A model generated the notes under the pieces. It saw only the letters and a list, made by a program, of their open reading frames with translations, did not search any database and was not told the DNA's origin. Positions 24,556 through 33,329 of a DNA stretch of 64,000 nt are shown in pieces. The first letter of the stretch is position 1, and each line of letters opens with the position of its first letter. The DNA lies in NCBI RefSeq assembly GCF_030287445.1, contig NZ_JASVWB010000004.1:1364001-1428000 (forward strand), given 5' to 3'. A program made the translations under genes and the position numbers. Origin of the DNA: Streptomyces sp. ALI-76-A (GTDB lineage: Bacteria; Actinomycetota; Actinomycetes; Streptomycetales; Streptomycetaceae).

Positions 24556-25796
24556 GGGTTGGTCTCCAGATCGGTGACACGCCCGGTGAGGAACGCCCGC
24601 TCGGCCTCGTTGCCGGTCAGCTCCAGCGCCTGCCGGTACGCGGCCGCCGCCTCGTCCGTACGGCCGAGTCGCTGCAAGCAGGTCCGCCTTGATCGCAGGC
24701 AGGTACTGGTACCGGGAGAGCCGGCCGTCCTGCTCCAGCGCCTCGACCTGCGCCAGCGCGGCCGCCGGTCCTTGCGCCATCGACACCGGCACGGTCCGGT
24801 TCAGCGCGACAGCTGGTGAGGGCCAGAGCGACAGCAGCCTGTCGTAAAGTGCCACGATCTGTGGCCAGTCCGTCTCCTCGTACGTCGGCGCCTCGGCGTA
24901 CAGCGAGGCGATCGCTGCCTGCAGCAGGTAGCGCCCCGCGCGGCCGCCGCGCAGCCCGGCCACGATCAGCTCATGCGCCTCGGCCAGCGCGGCACGGTCC
25001 CACAGCGAGCGGTCCTGCTCCTGAAGCCGCAGCAGCCGACCGTCGGCGCCAGTCCGGGTTGCGCGCCGGGCGTCCGTGACCAGGCACAGCACTAGCAGCC
25101 CGCGGACCTCGGGCTCGTCGGGCATGAGATCCCGCAGCGTGCGTGCCAGGTGCAGCACGCGGTCGGCCAGGTCGGTGCGCATGAGTGCAGGGCCCGAGGG
25201 GCGGTGTGTCCGGCGGTGAACAACAGGTGGAGCACGCCGAGCACGGCCGTCAGCCGGTCCAGCAGCTCCGCCGGGCGCGGCACCCGGTAGGGGATGCGGG
25301 CGGCGGAGATCTTCTTCTTCGCCCGGGTGATCCGGGCGGCCATCGTCTGTTCCGTCACCAGCAGCACCCGGGCGACGTCGGGTGTCGGCAGCCCGCACAC
25401 CAGCCGCAGCGTGAGCGCGAGTTGCGCCTCCTGCGCGAGCGCGGGATGGCAGCAGGTGAAGATCAGCCGCAGCCGTTCGTCGGGTACGACATCCTCCGGG
25501 TCCACGGCCTCTTCGGGCTCCACCAGCAGCGGCAGCTTCGAACGGAACATCCGCTCGCGGCGGATCGCGTCCATCGCCCGGCGCTTGGCCGCGGTGGTGA
25601 GCCATGCCGCGGGGTTGCCCGGGATCCCGTCGCGTTCCCAGGCTGGCAGTGCCGCGGCGTACGCCTCCTGTACGCACTCCTCGGCCAGGTCCAGGTCCAG
25701 GTCGCGGGCGACGCGCACCGTCGCGGCGAGCACGAAGTCCCGCTCGCGCCGGTGCGCGTCGGCGACCGCCTGTCCTGCGTCCGTCGCAGCCGTCAT
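24556..25796 (-). pseudogene. ECF sigma factor with C-terminal TPR-like domain, two frameshifts
   Basis: ATG 25796 overlaps the stop of the upstream YCII gene (ATGA). Region 2: RDFVLAATVRVARDLDLDLA, EECVQEAYAAALPAWERDGI, PGNPAAWLTTAAKRRAMDAI. Region 4: LALTLRLVCGLPTPDVARVL and TEQTMAARITRAKKKI. Near 25190 one base is missing from a C-run; the frame continues ALMRTDLADRVLHLARTLRD. Near 24672 a second shift leads to RLGRTDEAAAAYRQALELTG. This is the DUF6596-type sigma family normally paired with a DGPF/YCII protein, as here. Inactive if the shifts are real. Confidence 0.75.
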
Positions 25797-26139
25797 CGGG
25801 CGATGGGCGCGATGCCGCCTGCGACGGGCCGCACCTCGACACCGCCGCGGCCCCACTGGGCGGCAGGGTTACGACGCGCCAGCTCCAGGGCGGCGTCCAG
25901 GTCGGGAGCCTCGATGATGCAGATGCCGGCGATGACTTCCTTGGAGTCGATGAAGGGGCCGTCGGTGACCACGTCGCCGCGCAGTGAGGTGGCGGTGTCG
26001 GTGGACTGCAGCGCGTACGCCGTGATCATGGCGCCGGAGTCGATGAGGTCGTCGGCGTGCCGCTTGCTCGCCGCCTGCTGCTCGGGGGTGTAGTCGTCGG
26101 CCGCGGCGTTGTCGAAGATGAGTTCGCGTACTGGGCCAC
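25793..26139 (-). CDS. DGPF/YCII-domain protein, 5' end unclear
   Basis: Reads ELIFDNAAADDYTPEQQAAS, LIDSGAMITAYALQSTDTAT, the hallmark DGPFIDSKEVIAGICIIEAP and AALELARRNPAAQWGRGGVE. Such proteins are coupled to the sigma family encoded just downstream, with which it overlaps by 4 bases. Upstream of codon ELIFDN the family consensus (MKYLxLI) is missing and the frame runs into unrelated sequence, so a rearrangement removed the natural start. The frame is open up to 26260. Confidence 0.65.
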
Positions 26140-26286
26140 GATGGGTCGCCTTGGCTGTGCCTCTGGTCGGTACACCTCTACGTCGGACGGGCGACGCGAA
26201 TTCGACAGACCGTACGCGAACTTTCTTCAGGTGCACCCGGGCCAGCTCCGACCTGAACACAAGAACTTGACAGGGAAGACGACGCC

Positions 26287-26641
26287 GTGGACGACGTGAT
26301 CTGGTCCTGCACCACCAGCAAGCCCGGGATCGTGCACGAGCTGCTCACCGAGATCCAGCCCGGCGACCTGCTGCACGTCTCCGGCGTCCTCATCCAGCCC
26401 CACAACGCGGCGGAGCCTGCCCGGCTCACCGTCGACGCCCTGGAGGTCCTGGCCACCGCACCGGCCCGCGCCCTCCAGGAGACGGTCCTCGACAGGTATG
26501 GCGACTACGTCGTGGTGTTCGACCCCGACACCGGCGCCGTGCCTCACCGCTCTCGGGCAGTGGGTCGGCGAGGCGAAGAGCCCCGACACCATCGGCACGC
26601 TGATCGAGTTCCACGAGCGCGTGAACGGCGGTGACGCCTGA
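26287..26641 (+). pseudogene. OB-fold-like plasmid protein, copy B, frameshifted
   Basis: Related to the gene at 9573: WSCTTSKPGIVHELLTEIQP, GDLLHVSGVLIQP, LTVDALEVLATAP, LDRYGDYVVVFDPDTG. Near 26545 the frame changes; the natural end reads LGQWVGEAKSPDTIGTLIEF and HERVNGGDA to TGA 26639-26641, overlapping the next ATG (TGATG). The N-terminus is probably also lost, since the match to copy A starts mid-protein. Possibly a nucleic-acid-binding accessory protein. Confidence 0.5.
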
Positions 26642-26823
26642 TGGGCACCGTCGCCACGCCGACCCGCACCGTCCTCGAGCGATTCCCCGCCGGAGCCCCC
26701 CGCGGCTCGTGGCCGGCGGAAGAGTATGCGGCCGCCCAGCGCGCCCTGGGCACGGACGCACGGGTGGTGATGGACCTGGGCAGCGACCAGTTCCTCGTGG
26801 TCACCGACACCATCCCGCAGTAA
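26641..26823 (+). CDS. small hypothetical protein
   Basis: A 60-aa protein starting in a TGATG overlap: MGTVATPTRTVLERFPAGAP, RGSWPAEEYAAAQRALGTDA, RVVMDLGSDQFLVVTDTIPQ. It has good codon usage and a plausible compact fold. No counterpart follows copy A of the OB-like gene. Family unknown. Confidence 0.6.
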   Translation: MGTVATPTRTVLERFPAGAPRGSWPAEEYAAAQRALGTDARVVMDLGSDQFLVVTDTIPQ

Positions 26824-26831
26824 CACCAACC

Positions 26832-26874
26832 CGGAGCGCCGCGCCCGACCTCACCGGCCGGGCGCGGCGCTCCG
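26832..26874. terminator. strong GC-rich hairpin, related to 9978-10019
   Basis: 16-bp inverted repeat CGGAGCGCCGCGCCCG with its complement ending at 26874. Its core GAGCGCCGCGCC is shared with the hairpin upstream of the other RapZ-domain gene. Confidence 0.7.
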
Positions 26875-26909
26875 TCATATCTCACCACCGAGCAGAAGGG
26901 CACCCCTTC

Positions 26910-27290
26910 GTGCATCCGATCAGCCTGATCTTCTTCGGCTACCTGCACCTGCCCACCGACCCGGACGGCCAGCCCGTCCCGCCCGCCGCCGACCGGATCG
27001 AGGACGTCCGTGACCGGCTCCGCGACCCGGCCGCCGCCCGCGACATCCTCGACCTGGACGGCTTCCACCCCCGCGTCCAGGCCGTCGTCCTGAACACCCC
27101 CGGCGCCCGCGAGTTGCTCGCCAACCTCGCCGACTACGCTGACCTGCCCGCCGGTCCCAGCCGCATCGCGATCGGTTGTTCAGGAGGCCGGCACCGTGCA
27201 TGCGGCCTCCGTGGCCACCGCCGGCGTCGACGTGGTCGTGGGCCTTGGCGATGTCGTCCAGCGGGTGACGGGCACCGACGACGACGGTGA
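26910..27290 (+). pseudogene. RapZ C-terminal-domain protein, copy B, truncated
   Basis: GTG 26910: ISLIFFGYLHLPTDPDG, PPAADRIEDVRDRLRDPAAA, HPRVQAVVLNTPGARELLAN, IAIGCSGGRHRACGLRG. Compared with copy A this one retains the GG-x-HR motif. From about 27195 the frame runs over an oppositely oriented oxidoreductase fragment, so the C-terminus is foreign. The conserved domain normally extends about 20-30 residues further. Confidence 0.6.
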
Positions 27291-27615
27291 GGGCGCCGAC
27301 GGCGGCGGCGGAGGTGAGGTCGCGGGCGGCCTGGCGCTTGGCCTCGACGGGGAAGTCGTCGCTGCCGAGCAGCCGCAGGGTGACGTTGTTGAACAGCAGA
27401 GGACAGAAGGGGATTTCGGTGCGGTCCGAGCGGGTGGCGTAGGCGGCGATGACGGTGTTGTTGGCGGCGACGGCGTTGTCGAGATCGGCGTTGTCGGACA
27501 GCGCGACCTCGATGATCCGGTCGACGCCCCGTGGCGCGTACGAGCGAATGGCCGCGGCGGGGTCGCCGGTGTCCAGGGCGACGGCGTGGGAGACGACGGC
27601 CGGGTCAGGGGCAGT
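27196..27615 (-). pseudogene. quinone oxidoreductase-like C-terminal fragment
   Basis: A leftward frame without start codon reads VSHAVALDTGDPAAAIRSYA, PRGVDRIIEVALSDNADLDN, AVAANNTVIAAYATRSDRTE, FCPLLFNNVTLRLLGSDDFP and HPLDDIAKAHDHVDAGGG. This is the end of an MDR/quinone-oxidoreductase protein (strand-GxxE/D core, final A-H-xx-V motif). The N-terminal catalytic and Rossmann parts are missing and the end joins the RapZ fragment. Confidence 0.65.
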
Positions 27616-27623
27616 CGTGCGAG

Positions 27624-28025
27624 TCAGGCGGTGCCGGACGGGCGGACGTCGCGTTCGCAGACGGCGAGAACGTTGCCGGAGGGGTCGTAGAACCAGGCGA
27701 ACCAGGGGCCCTTGGCGCGGTAGATCCCGTCCGAGTCGATCTTGATGGAGGTTCCCTCGTAGTGCTCGAATTCCACGCCGCGCCGGGTGAGGTCCGCGAC
27801 AGCGATGGGGAGGTCGGGGACGACGATGTTGAGGATGGTGAATCGTGCGGGCTGGTGCTTGGGGTGGGCGTACGCGACGGTGTACGCGCCGCCGGGGAGA
27901 TGGATGAAGAGCATTCCGTCCCGGTCTTCGATACGCAGGCCAAGTACGTCCTGGTAGAAGGTGCGGGTCGATTCCAGGTCGTTCACGGTGAAGGAGCTGT
28001 AGGCATCCGTCGCGGTGTCGGTCAT
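27624..28025 (-). CDS. VOC/glyoxalase-family protein
   Basis: A 133-aa protein from ATG 28025: FTVNDLESTRTFYQDVLGLR, MLFIHLPGGAYTVAYAHPKH, FTILNIVVPDLPIAVADLTR, GVEFEHYEGTSIKIDSDGIY and WFAWFYDPSGNVLAVCE. The paired beta-alpha-beta-beta-beta modules and D-PSGN-x-L end fit the vicinal-oxygen-chelate superfamily. Metal ligands are not obvious, so it may be a binding or isomerase-type member. It lies downstream of two SnoaL-like genes on the same strand. Confidence 0.75.
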   Translation of the reverse strand: MTDTATDAYSSFTVNDLESTRTFYQDVLGLRIEDRDGMLFIHLPGGAYTVAYAHPKHQPARFTILNIVVPDLPIAVADLTRRGVEFEHYEGTSIKIDSDGIYRAKGPWFAWFYDPSGNVLAVCERDVRPSGTA

Positions 28026-28146
28026 CAGGGGGCCTTACGTTCGGTCGTCCGACGGTGGTTCAGGTGCGTCGGTGTCGCGGGGCGTGTCTCTGAGCTGTTG
28101 CCGGTGGTGGAGTCGCTCGGTGATAGCCCTCTCGTAACCGTCGCGG

Positions 28147-28578
28147 TCAAGAAGCGACCCTTTCGGTCACGGTCTGGGAGAAGGCCCAGTGGGAGTGCGC
28201 GATGCGCCACTGGTCGCCGATGAGGCGGTATCCGTGGCAGGCGTTCCAGGCGCGCTTCTGCCGCTCCTCGCCGTTCTCGTCGAGTTCGAAGGTGTGCAGG
28301 TTGTACGCGAGGACGGCGAAGGTTCCTTCGTCGCTGACGTGCACCTGCGGGTTGATGTAATCGCTGCGCACGATGTGCGGGTTCTTGTAGATGGAGTTGA
28401 TCCAGGCGATGACGTTGTCCCGGCCGACCAAGATGCTTTCCAGGATCGGGTCGAAGTAGCTGACCTCGTCTTCGAACGCGTCGAGGTAGCCGGTGTTGTC
28501 GCCGACGCTCCACCGCTCGTTGAAGGACTTCTCCAGCTCGATGATGGTCTTGCTGATGTCTTCCTTGTTGACGCTCAT
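28147..28578 (-). CDS. SnoaL/NTF2-like protein A
   Basis: A 143-aa protein: TIIELEKSFNERWSVGDNTG, YLDAFEDEVSYFDPILESIL, VGRDNVIAWINSIYKN, FAVLAYNLHTFELDENGEER and YRLIGDQWRIAHSHWAFSQT. The HxHW end and YFDP segment mark an NTF2-like protein of the DUF4440/SnoaL type. A paralogue is at 28749. AGG(A)AA-type ribosome binding sites precede the ATG. Confidence 0.75.
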   Translation of the reverse strand: MSVNKEDISKTIIELEKSFNERWSVGDNTGYLDAFEDEVSYFDPILESILVGRDNVIAWINSIYKNPHIVRSDYINPQVHVSDEGTFAVLAYNLHTFELDENGEERQKRAWNACHGYRLIGDQWRIAHSHWAFSQTVTERVAS

Positions 28579-28748
28579 GGCGTTTCCTCTCGTGTGAGCC
28601 GCGGTCGGCCGGTTCCGGCCTGACCGGCGAGTTGGGGGGCCTTGTCGGTTGGATGTGTGAGTCGGTCGTCGAGCAGCACGACGTGCTTGCCCGGCGTCGT
28701 GCCGGCCTCAGCGGCGGGGTGTGCTGCTCCGCAGCGCACCGCGGGGCG

Positions 28749-29195
28749 CTACCTCCCGATGCTGCGCCCGAGGTTGTAGCGGGCCCATGCGTCGCGCAGG
28801 GACAAGTGCCCGTGCTTCAGCAGCCACTGGCCGTCGGCCTTCCGGAATATGAGCGACATGTTCCACGTCAGGAACTCCTTCTCCTCGCCGTTGTCGTCCC
28901 GCCGGTACGTGGTGAAGTTGAAGACCAGCAGGACCTCGTCATCGCTGAGAGGGCGGGCGGTCTCGTTCTGGTACTCCTGCCGGCTGAGGCCCCCGCCCGC
29001 ACCCGAATGGAGGCGCTCGAAGTGCCCACGCACGGCTTCACGGCCGACGACGAGGTACTCGGTGAACGGGTCGAAGTAGGTGACGTCCTCGGCCAGCGCG
29101 TCCATGTAGCCGGCCGGGTCGCCGCTGGTCCAGCGCCACTGGATCTGCTGCTCGAAGTCGACGAGCGTCTGGATTTCCTCGGGCGTGAGGGCCAT
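28749..29195 (-). CDS. SnoaL/NTF2-like protein B
   Basis: A 148-aa protein from ATG 29195 with AGGA upstream: EEIQTLVDFEQQIQWRWTSG, GYMDALAEDVTYFDPFTEYL, VVGREAVRGHFERLHSGAGG, LLVFNFTTYRRDDNGEEKEF and WLLKHGHLSLRDA. It shares the YFDPxxExxLVGR core with the neighbour and clearly arose by duplication. The two may form a heteromer, as NTF2-fold proteins often dimerise; that is inference. Confidence 0.75.
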   Translation of the reverse strand: MALTPEEIQTLVDFEQQIQWRWTSGDPAGYMDALAEDVTYFDPFTEYLVVGREAVRGHFERLHSGAGGGLSRQEYQNETARPLSDDEVLLVFNFTTYRRDDNGEEKEFLTWNMSLIFRKADGQWLLKHGHLSLRDAWARYNLGRSIGR

Positions 29196-29349
29196 GACAT
29201 GTTCCTTTCTGAGAGATCTCCGGGGTGATCCTGGGGGGTCTTCAGCGGTCCTTCTGAGGCATCTGTCCTCGGCCACAACCGCAGGAGGGGCGGCTCCTTC
29301 GGTGAGGACAGTGCGGGGTGGAAGAGCCGGTTCTCCGGGGGCCGGGCGG

Positions 29350-30372
29350 TCAGTGATCCAGGACGACGACGTGCTTGCCCGGTGTGGCACCGGATTCGAG
29401 GTCGGCCTGGGCGTCGCGGACCTGTTCCAGACCGTGGTAGACCTTCGCGACCGGGACCATGAGGCGCCCCTCCGCGATGGCCTGGAGCTGGTGGGCGAAG
29501 GCCTCGGCCGGGAGGTCGGCGGCCTGGCCGCCGTAGGAGGTCAGCCGCACCCCGAACGGGATCATGAACGGAGTGAAGTCCGGGATGGACCACTGGCCCG
29601 CCAGGGCTCCGGTGAAGCAGACCGTGCCGTGGAGGCGGACGGTGCGCAGGGTGTCGGCGAGGACCGAGCAGCCCACCAGTTCAAGGGCGGCATCGACGCC
29701 GTCCGGGAACAGCTCGCGCACCTGGTCGGCGAGGGTGCCGCTGTCGACGAGGGGGTGGTCGACGCCCGCCGCCCGCAGTTCCCCGGCCCTCACCTCGCTG
29801 CGGGTGGTGGAGATGACGGTGGCGCCGAGGTCCTTCGCGATGGTGGCCGCGCTCAGCCCGACCGTGGAGGTACCGCCGCGGATCAGCAGCGTCTGCCCGG
29901 CCTTCAGGTCCAGGCCACGGGTCAGCGATCCGTAGGCGGTCTGGAACATCTCCGGCAGCGCACCGACCACGTCCCACGGCAGGCCGGTCTCGAACGGGAT
30001 GACCTGCGCGGCGGGGACGGTGACGTACTGGGCGTACGCGCCGTCGTACGAGCGGCCCATGCCGCCCATCATCGTGGCCACCTGCTGTCCCGGCCGCAGC
30101 CCGCTGTCCTCGTCGGCCTCATCGACCACGCCGACGCCCTCGATGCCGGGCACCCGCGGGTAGGTGACCACCGCGTCCGACTCGCCCTTGCGGGTGGTGA
30201 CCTCGGACTCATTGACGCCGAACGCCTTGACCTTGATCCGCACCCAGCCGGGCTTGCGGACGGGCACCGGGACGTCCTTGATCTCCAGTGCCTCCAGGCC
30301 GCCGGGCCGGGTGACGACGACGGCCCTCATCGTCGCCGGTGCGGCGGCATCGGCTGCTGTGGAGTGGCTCAT
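29350..30372 (-). CDS. zinc-type alcohol dehydrogenase/quinone oxidoreductase
   Basis: A 340-aa MDR protein from ATG 30372: MRAVVVTRPGGLEALEIKDV, VKAFGVNESEVTTRKGES, PGIEGVGVVDEADEDSGLRP, cofactor loop LLIRGGTSTVGLSAATIAKD, LELVGCSVLADTLRTVR and a conserved ending QADLESGATPGKHVVVLD. Zinc cysteines are absent, as in NADPH:quinone oxidoreductases. It probably reduces an enone or quinone. It heads the leftward group containing the two SnoaL-like proteins and the VOC protein. Confidence 0.85.
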   Translation of the reverse strand: MSHSTAADAAAPATMRAVVVTRPGGLEALEIKDVPVPVRKPGWVRIKVKAFGVNESEVTTRKGESDAVVTYPRVPGIEGVGVVDEADEDSGLRPGQQVATMMGGMGRSYDGAYAQYVTVPAAQVIPFETGLPWDVVGALPEMFQTAYGSLTRGLDLKAGQTLLIRGGTSTVGLSAATIAKDLGATVISTTRSEVRAGELRAAGVDHPLVDSGTLADQVRELFPDGVDAALELVGCSVLADTLRTVRLHGTVCFTGALAGQWSIPDFTPFMIPFGVRLTSYGGQAADLPAEAFAHQLQAIAEGRLMVPVAKVYHGLEQVRDAQADLESGATPGKHVVVLDH

Positions 30373-30825
30373 GTCGTACTCCTTGTTCCAGCGGGGTTCA
30401 GGTCTCCGCGCGGTGCTTCGGCTGCTCGATCGCGGTGACGTTCCCCATCGTTTCCCGGGAGCCGACAAAACGTCCGGCGGGCAGCGGTCACCTGGTGGTC
30501 AGCAGGTGACACTTCCATGCTTCTCTTCTTCTCGTAGCCCGGGCCGCAGGGGGAGGGCCGGGTGGCCCGGGGGCTGCCATCGGTGGGCCCGGAGGACCTT
30601 GGGAAAACAGCCCGAGCAGGCACCGCATGGGGCGGCGGCACGGGTGAGCTGCCGTCGAGGCCGAGGGGCAGCGGTGCGGCAAACAGCTGAAGGGCCGGCC
30701 TCGGTAGGCCGGACTGAAAGCCAGAGGGCCGTGCGCGGCCCGGTGTTCGTCACTCACCGCAAGCCCGGCCCCGGCAAGCGCCGACATGGTGGTCAGCCCG
30801 CGCGGCGCCCGTCCTCCGACAGCAG
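30373..30825. other. intergenic region
   Basis: About 450 bases between the dehydrogenase start and the IS21 remnant. It should contain the leftward promoter. Imperfect inverted repeats (CCGGCCTCGG / TAGGCCGG near 30695-30715) are visible; no gene is convincing. Confidence 0.35.
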
Positions 30826-31751
30826 ATGTCCCGGCACTCCAACAAGTCGTACGCCGAACTCGCCTCCTACTACGGCACGTTGGTGGACCCGGCTCGCGCC
30901 GCGAAGCCGAAGGACAAGCCCCGGGTGGAGCGGACCATGCCCTACGTCCGCGACTCGTTCTGGAGCGGGCGGACGTTCACCTCGCTGGAGCACATGCAGG
31001 CCGAGGCCCTGACCTGGGCGAGAAACGTTGCCGGTCAGCGGCAGTGCCGGCCACTGGAGGGGGCCAGGCCGATGGCGGTCTTCGAGGCGGTGGAGGCCAA
31101 CGCCCTCCTGCCGCTGCCGGAGACACCGTTCGTGCTGGCCAGGTGGTCGACCGCGACGGTCGGCCCGGACATCCACATCAAGGTCGGCCGCACCCTCTAC
31201 TCGGTGCCCTGGAAGCTGATCGGCCGCCGTGTCGACGTCCGCTCCGCCGCCACCATCGTCCAGATCTTCCACGAAGGCGAGCTGGTCAAGACCCACGCCG
31301 CCCTCGAGCAGGGCAAGTGCACCGACAAAAACGACTACCCGCCCGAGAAGATCGCCTTCCAGATGAAGACGCCGATCTGGTGCCGCAGCCAAGCCTCCCA
31401 GGTCGGCGACGCCTGCCGCGAGGTGATCGACCAACTGTTGGAGGTCAACGCCCCCTCTACCGGCTCCGGGCCTCCCAGGGAGTGCTCGGCCTGCGCAAGA
31501 AGTACGGCGACACACGCCTGGAGGCCCCCTGCCGCAAGGCGATCACGGTCGGCGACCCGTCCTACCGCACCGTCAAGGGCATCCTGATCGCCGGTACCGA
31601 GACCGACCCGGAACCCGAGACCGGCGACGCCGGAGCCGCGGCCTTCCTGCACGGGCCCGAGGGCCTGTTCACCGCCACCATCCCCACCCAGATGCCGGGC
31701 AATGTCCACGACGACCAGGACCGCGGTGACGCCGAGGAGGCCGCCCGATGA
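30826..31751 (+). pseudogene. istA: IS21 IstA transposase, truncated and frameshifted
   Basis: The frame from 30826 (NKSYAELASYYGTLVDPARA, KDKPRVERTMPYVRDSFWSG) is the C-terminal half of IstA, including the region around the catalytic Glu. The mu-transposase C-terminal part follows (VGRTLYSVPWKLIGRRVDVR). Near 31455 the frame shifts to LYRLRASQGVLGLRKKYGDT and ends at 31751 in an ATGA overlap with istB. The N-terminal HTH and first two Asp residues are missing. Confidence 0.8.
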
Positions 31752-32512
31752 GCGTGATGACCACCGCCCTGCGCGACTCGCTCAAGACCCTGCGGCTGTC
31801 CGGGATGCTCGAAACCCTCGACGCCCGCATCACCCAGGCCCAGGGCGGCGAACTCGGGCACCTCGACTTCCTCCAGGTCCTCTGCCATGACGAGATCACC
31901 CGCCGCGAGTCCGTCGCTCTCGAACGCCGCCTGCGCAAGGCGAAGTTCGAGCAGCATGCCACCTTGGAGGGCTTCGACCTCAACGCTTCCCCGAAGCTGC
32001 CGGCCGCCCAGATCCGCGATCTGGCGGCCCTGCGCTGGCTCCACTCCGGCGAGTCCGTCATTTTGTTCGGGCCCGTCGGCGTCGGCAAGACCCACGTCGC
32101 CCAGGCCCTCGGCCACCAAGCCGTCAGCCAGGGCGCGAACGTCCGCTTCACCAAGACGAGCCGCATCCTCGCCGAGCTCGCCGGCGGCCACGCGGACCGC
32201 ACCTGGGACAAGCGCATGCGCGAACTCATCCGCCCCGACCTGCTCATCCTCGACGACTTCGCCATGCGCCAGCTGACCGCACCCCAGGCCGACGACCTCT
32301 ACGAACTCGTCTCCGAGCGGCAGGGCCGGTCCCTGGTCATCACCAGCAACCAGGCACCCAGCGACTGGTATCCCCTCTTCCCCAACCCGGTCGTCGCCGA
32401 GTCCCTGCTGGACCGGCTGATCAACGCCAGCCACCAGGTCATCATGAACGGCCTCAGCTACCGGCCCAACAAGCGGCCCAAGGGCCCCACCGACAAGCCG
32501 CCGGTCAGTTAG
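31748..32512 (+). CDS. istB: IS21 IstB helper ATPase
   Basis: A complete 254-aa IstB/DnaC-like AAA+ ATPase. Walker A is FGPVGVGKTH at residues 107-116, Walker B LLILDDFAMR, sensor region LVITSNQAPSDWYPLFPN, and the C-terminal LLDRLINASHQVIMNG. IstB assists IstA in target capture. The start overlaps istA by 4 bases. Because IstA is broken, the element is immobile unless complemented. Confidence 0.9.
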   Translation: MSVMTTALRDSLKTLRLSGMLETLDARITQAQGGELGHLDFLQVLCHDEITRRESVALERRLRKAKFEQHATLEGFDLNASPKLPAAQIRDLAALRWLHSGESVILFGPVGVGKTHVAQALGHQAVSQGANVRFTKTSRILAELAGGHADRTWDKRMRELIRPDLLILDDFAMRQLTAPQADDLYELVSERQGRSLVITSNQAPSDWYPLFPNPVVAESLLDRLINASHQVIMNGLSYRPNKRPKGPTDKPPVS

Positions 32513-32967
32513 CAGGCGGCGAGAAGGTCGGCAAGGATACCTGCCGGGTCGTGCAACACCCGGGCACCGTCGGTGACGACACGACGCGTCCCATGATCGA
32601 CGGGATTTGTCTTTGCCCAGGTCGGAGAGCCGATGCCCAGCTCGACTTCCAGGCCGGAGGCCGTGGAATAGCGTCGTTCTGTGATCGGTCCCCACGGCTG
32701 GGTGCGGATCAGTTCGCCCAAGCCGAGTTCCACGGCCCAGCCATCCTCACGGAGATATCGGGACTCGTCCGTGGTGAGCAGGACGACGTCGATGTCCGAG
32801 TCCGGTCGCGCGGCGTTGCGGGCGCACGATCCCACCAAGAGCAGGCCGACGATGTCTTCGCGGCCCCTCGCCCAGCGTGTGATCCGGTCGATGACCTCGT
32901 TGATCTCAGCGACGCGCTCCGGCGACAGTGCGGTCGAAAGGTGCACTGGCTGATCGTCGCGATGCAC
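32509..32967 (-). CDS. MNT-type nucleotidyltransferase domain protein
   Basis: A 152-aa protein of the polymerase-beta nucleotidyltransferase superfamily: EINEVIDRITRWARGREDIV, then GLLLVGSCARNAARPDSDID with GS-x8-DxD metal site, VVLLTTDESRYLREDGWAVE, and YSTASGLEVELGIGSPTWAK. Related minimal nucleotidyltransferases act in HEPN/MNT toxin-antitoxin modules or antibiotic modification, but no HEPN gene is adjacent. The stop overlaps the istB stop by 4 bases on the opposite strand, so its end may derive from IS sequence. Confidence 0.8.
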   Translation of the reverse strand: MHRDDQPVHLSTALSPERVAEINEVIDRITRWARGREDIVGLLLVGSCARNAARPDSDIDVVLLTTDESRYLREDGWAVELGLGELIRTQPWGPITERRYSTASGLEVELGIGSPTWAKTNPVDHGTRRVVTDGARVLHDPAGILADLLAAC

Positions 32968-33122
32968 CTCGAATGTCCCTCACCGAATAGCCGGCACCGA
33001 CATCGGACAGCTTCTCAGGCCGGCGCCGCGACAGCCACCACCGGCGCTGGCAGAGGCCACGATGGCGGCAGGCCCAAGCCGACGGACTCGCTCCCCATCA
33101 TGCAATGCAACGGCCCACGGCC

Positions 33123-33165
33123 TGGGGAATTACGTGACCACAGCGGTGGGGAATTGCGTGACCGT
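33123..33165. repeat. paired direct repeat typical of IS21 ends
   Basis: TGGGGAATTACGTGACC at 33123 and TGGGGAATTGCGTGACC at 33147, a 24-bp period. IS21-family elements carry such multiple repeats at their ends. They lie 610 bp beyond istB, with the nucleotidyltransferase gene between. Confidence 0.5.
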
Positions 33166-33329
33166 CGACAGGCCTGCCCCGCCCGCCGCGCGCCCGCGTC
33201 TCCCGGCACCGACGGGCTGTCTGATCGAACTGGGTCCCTGACGGCCCTGGGTGCCGTCAAGCGCCTAACGAGAGGGCGGCCAGGCTGGCCGCCGTCCTGC
33301 AGGGCCACCCGGTTGAGGTGCTCAATGCG

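Noticed and set aside
33113..33170. The GGGGAATT repeats as a CRISPR or iteron array
   Set aside because: Only two copies with a 7-base gap; the sequence and place next to istB fit IS21 ends better.
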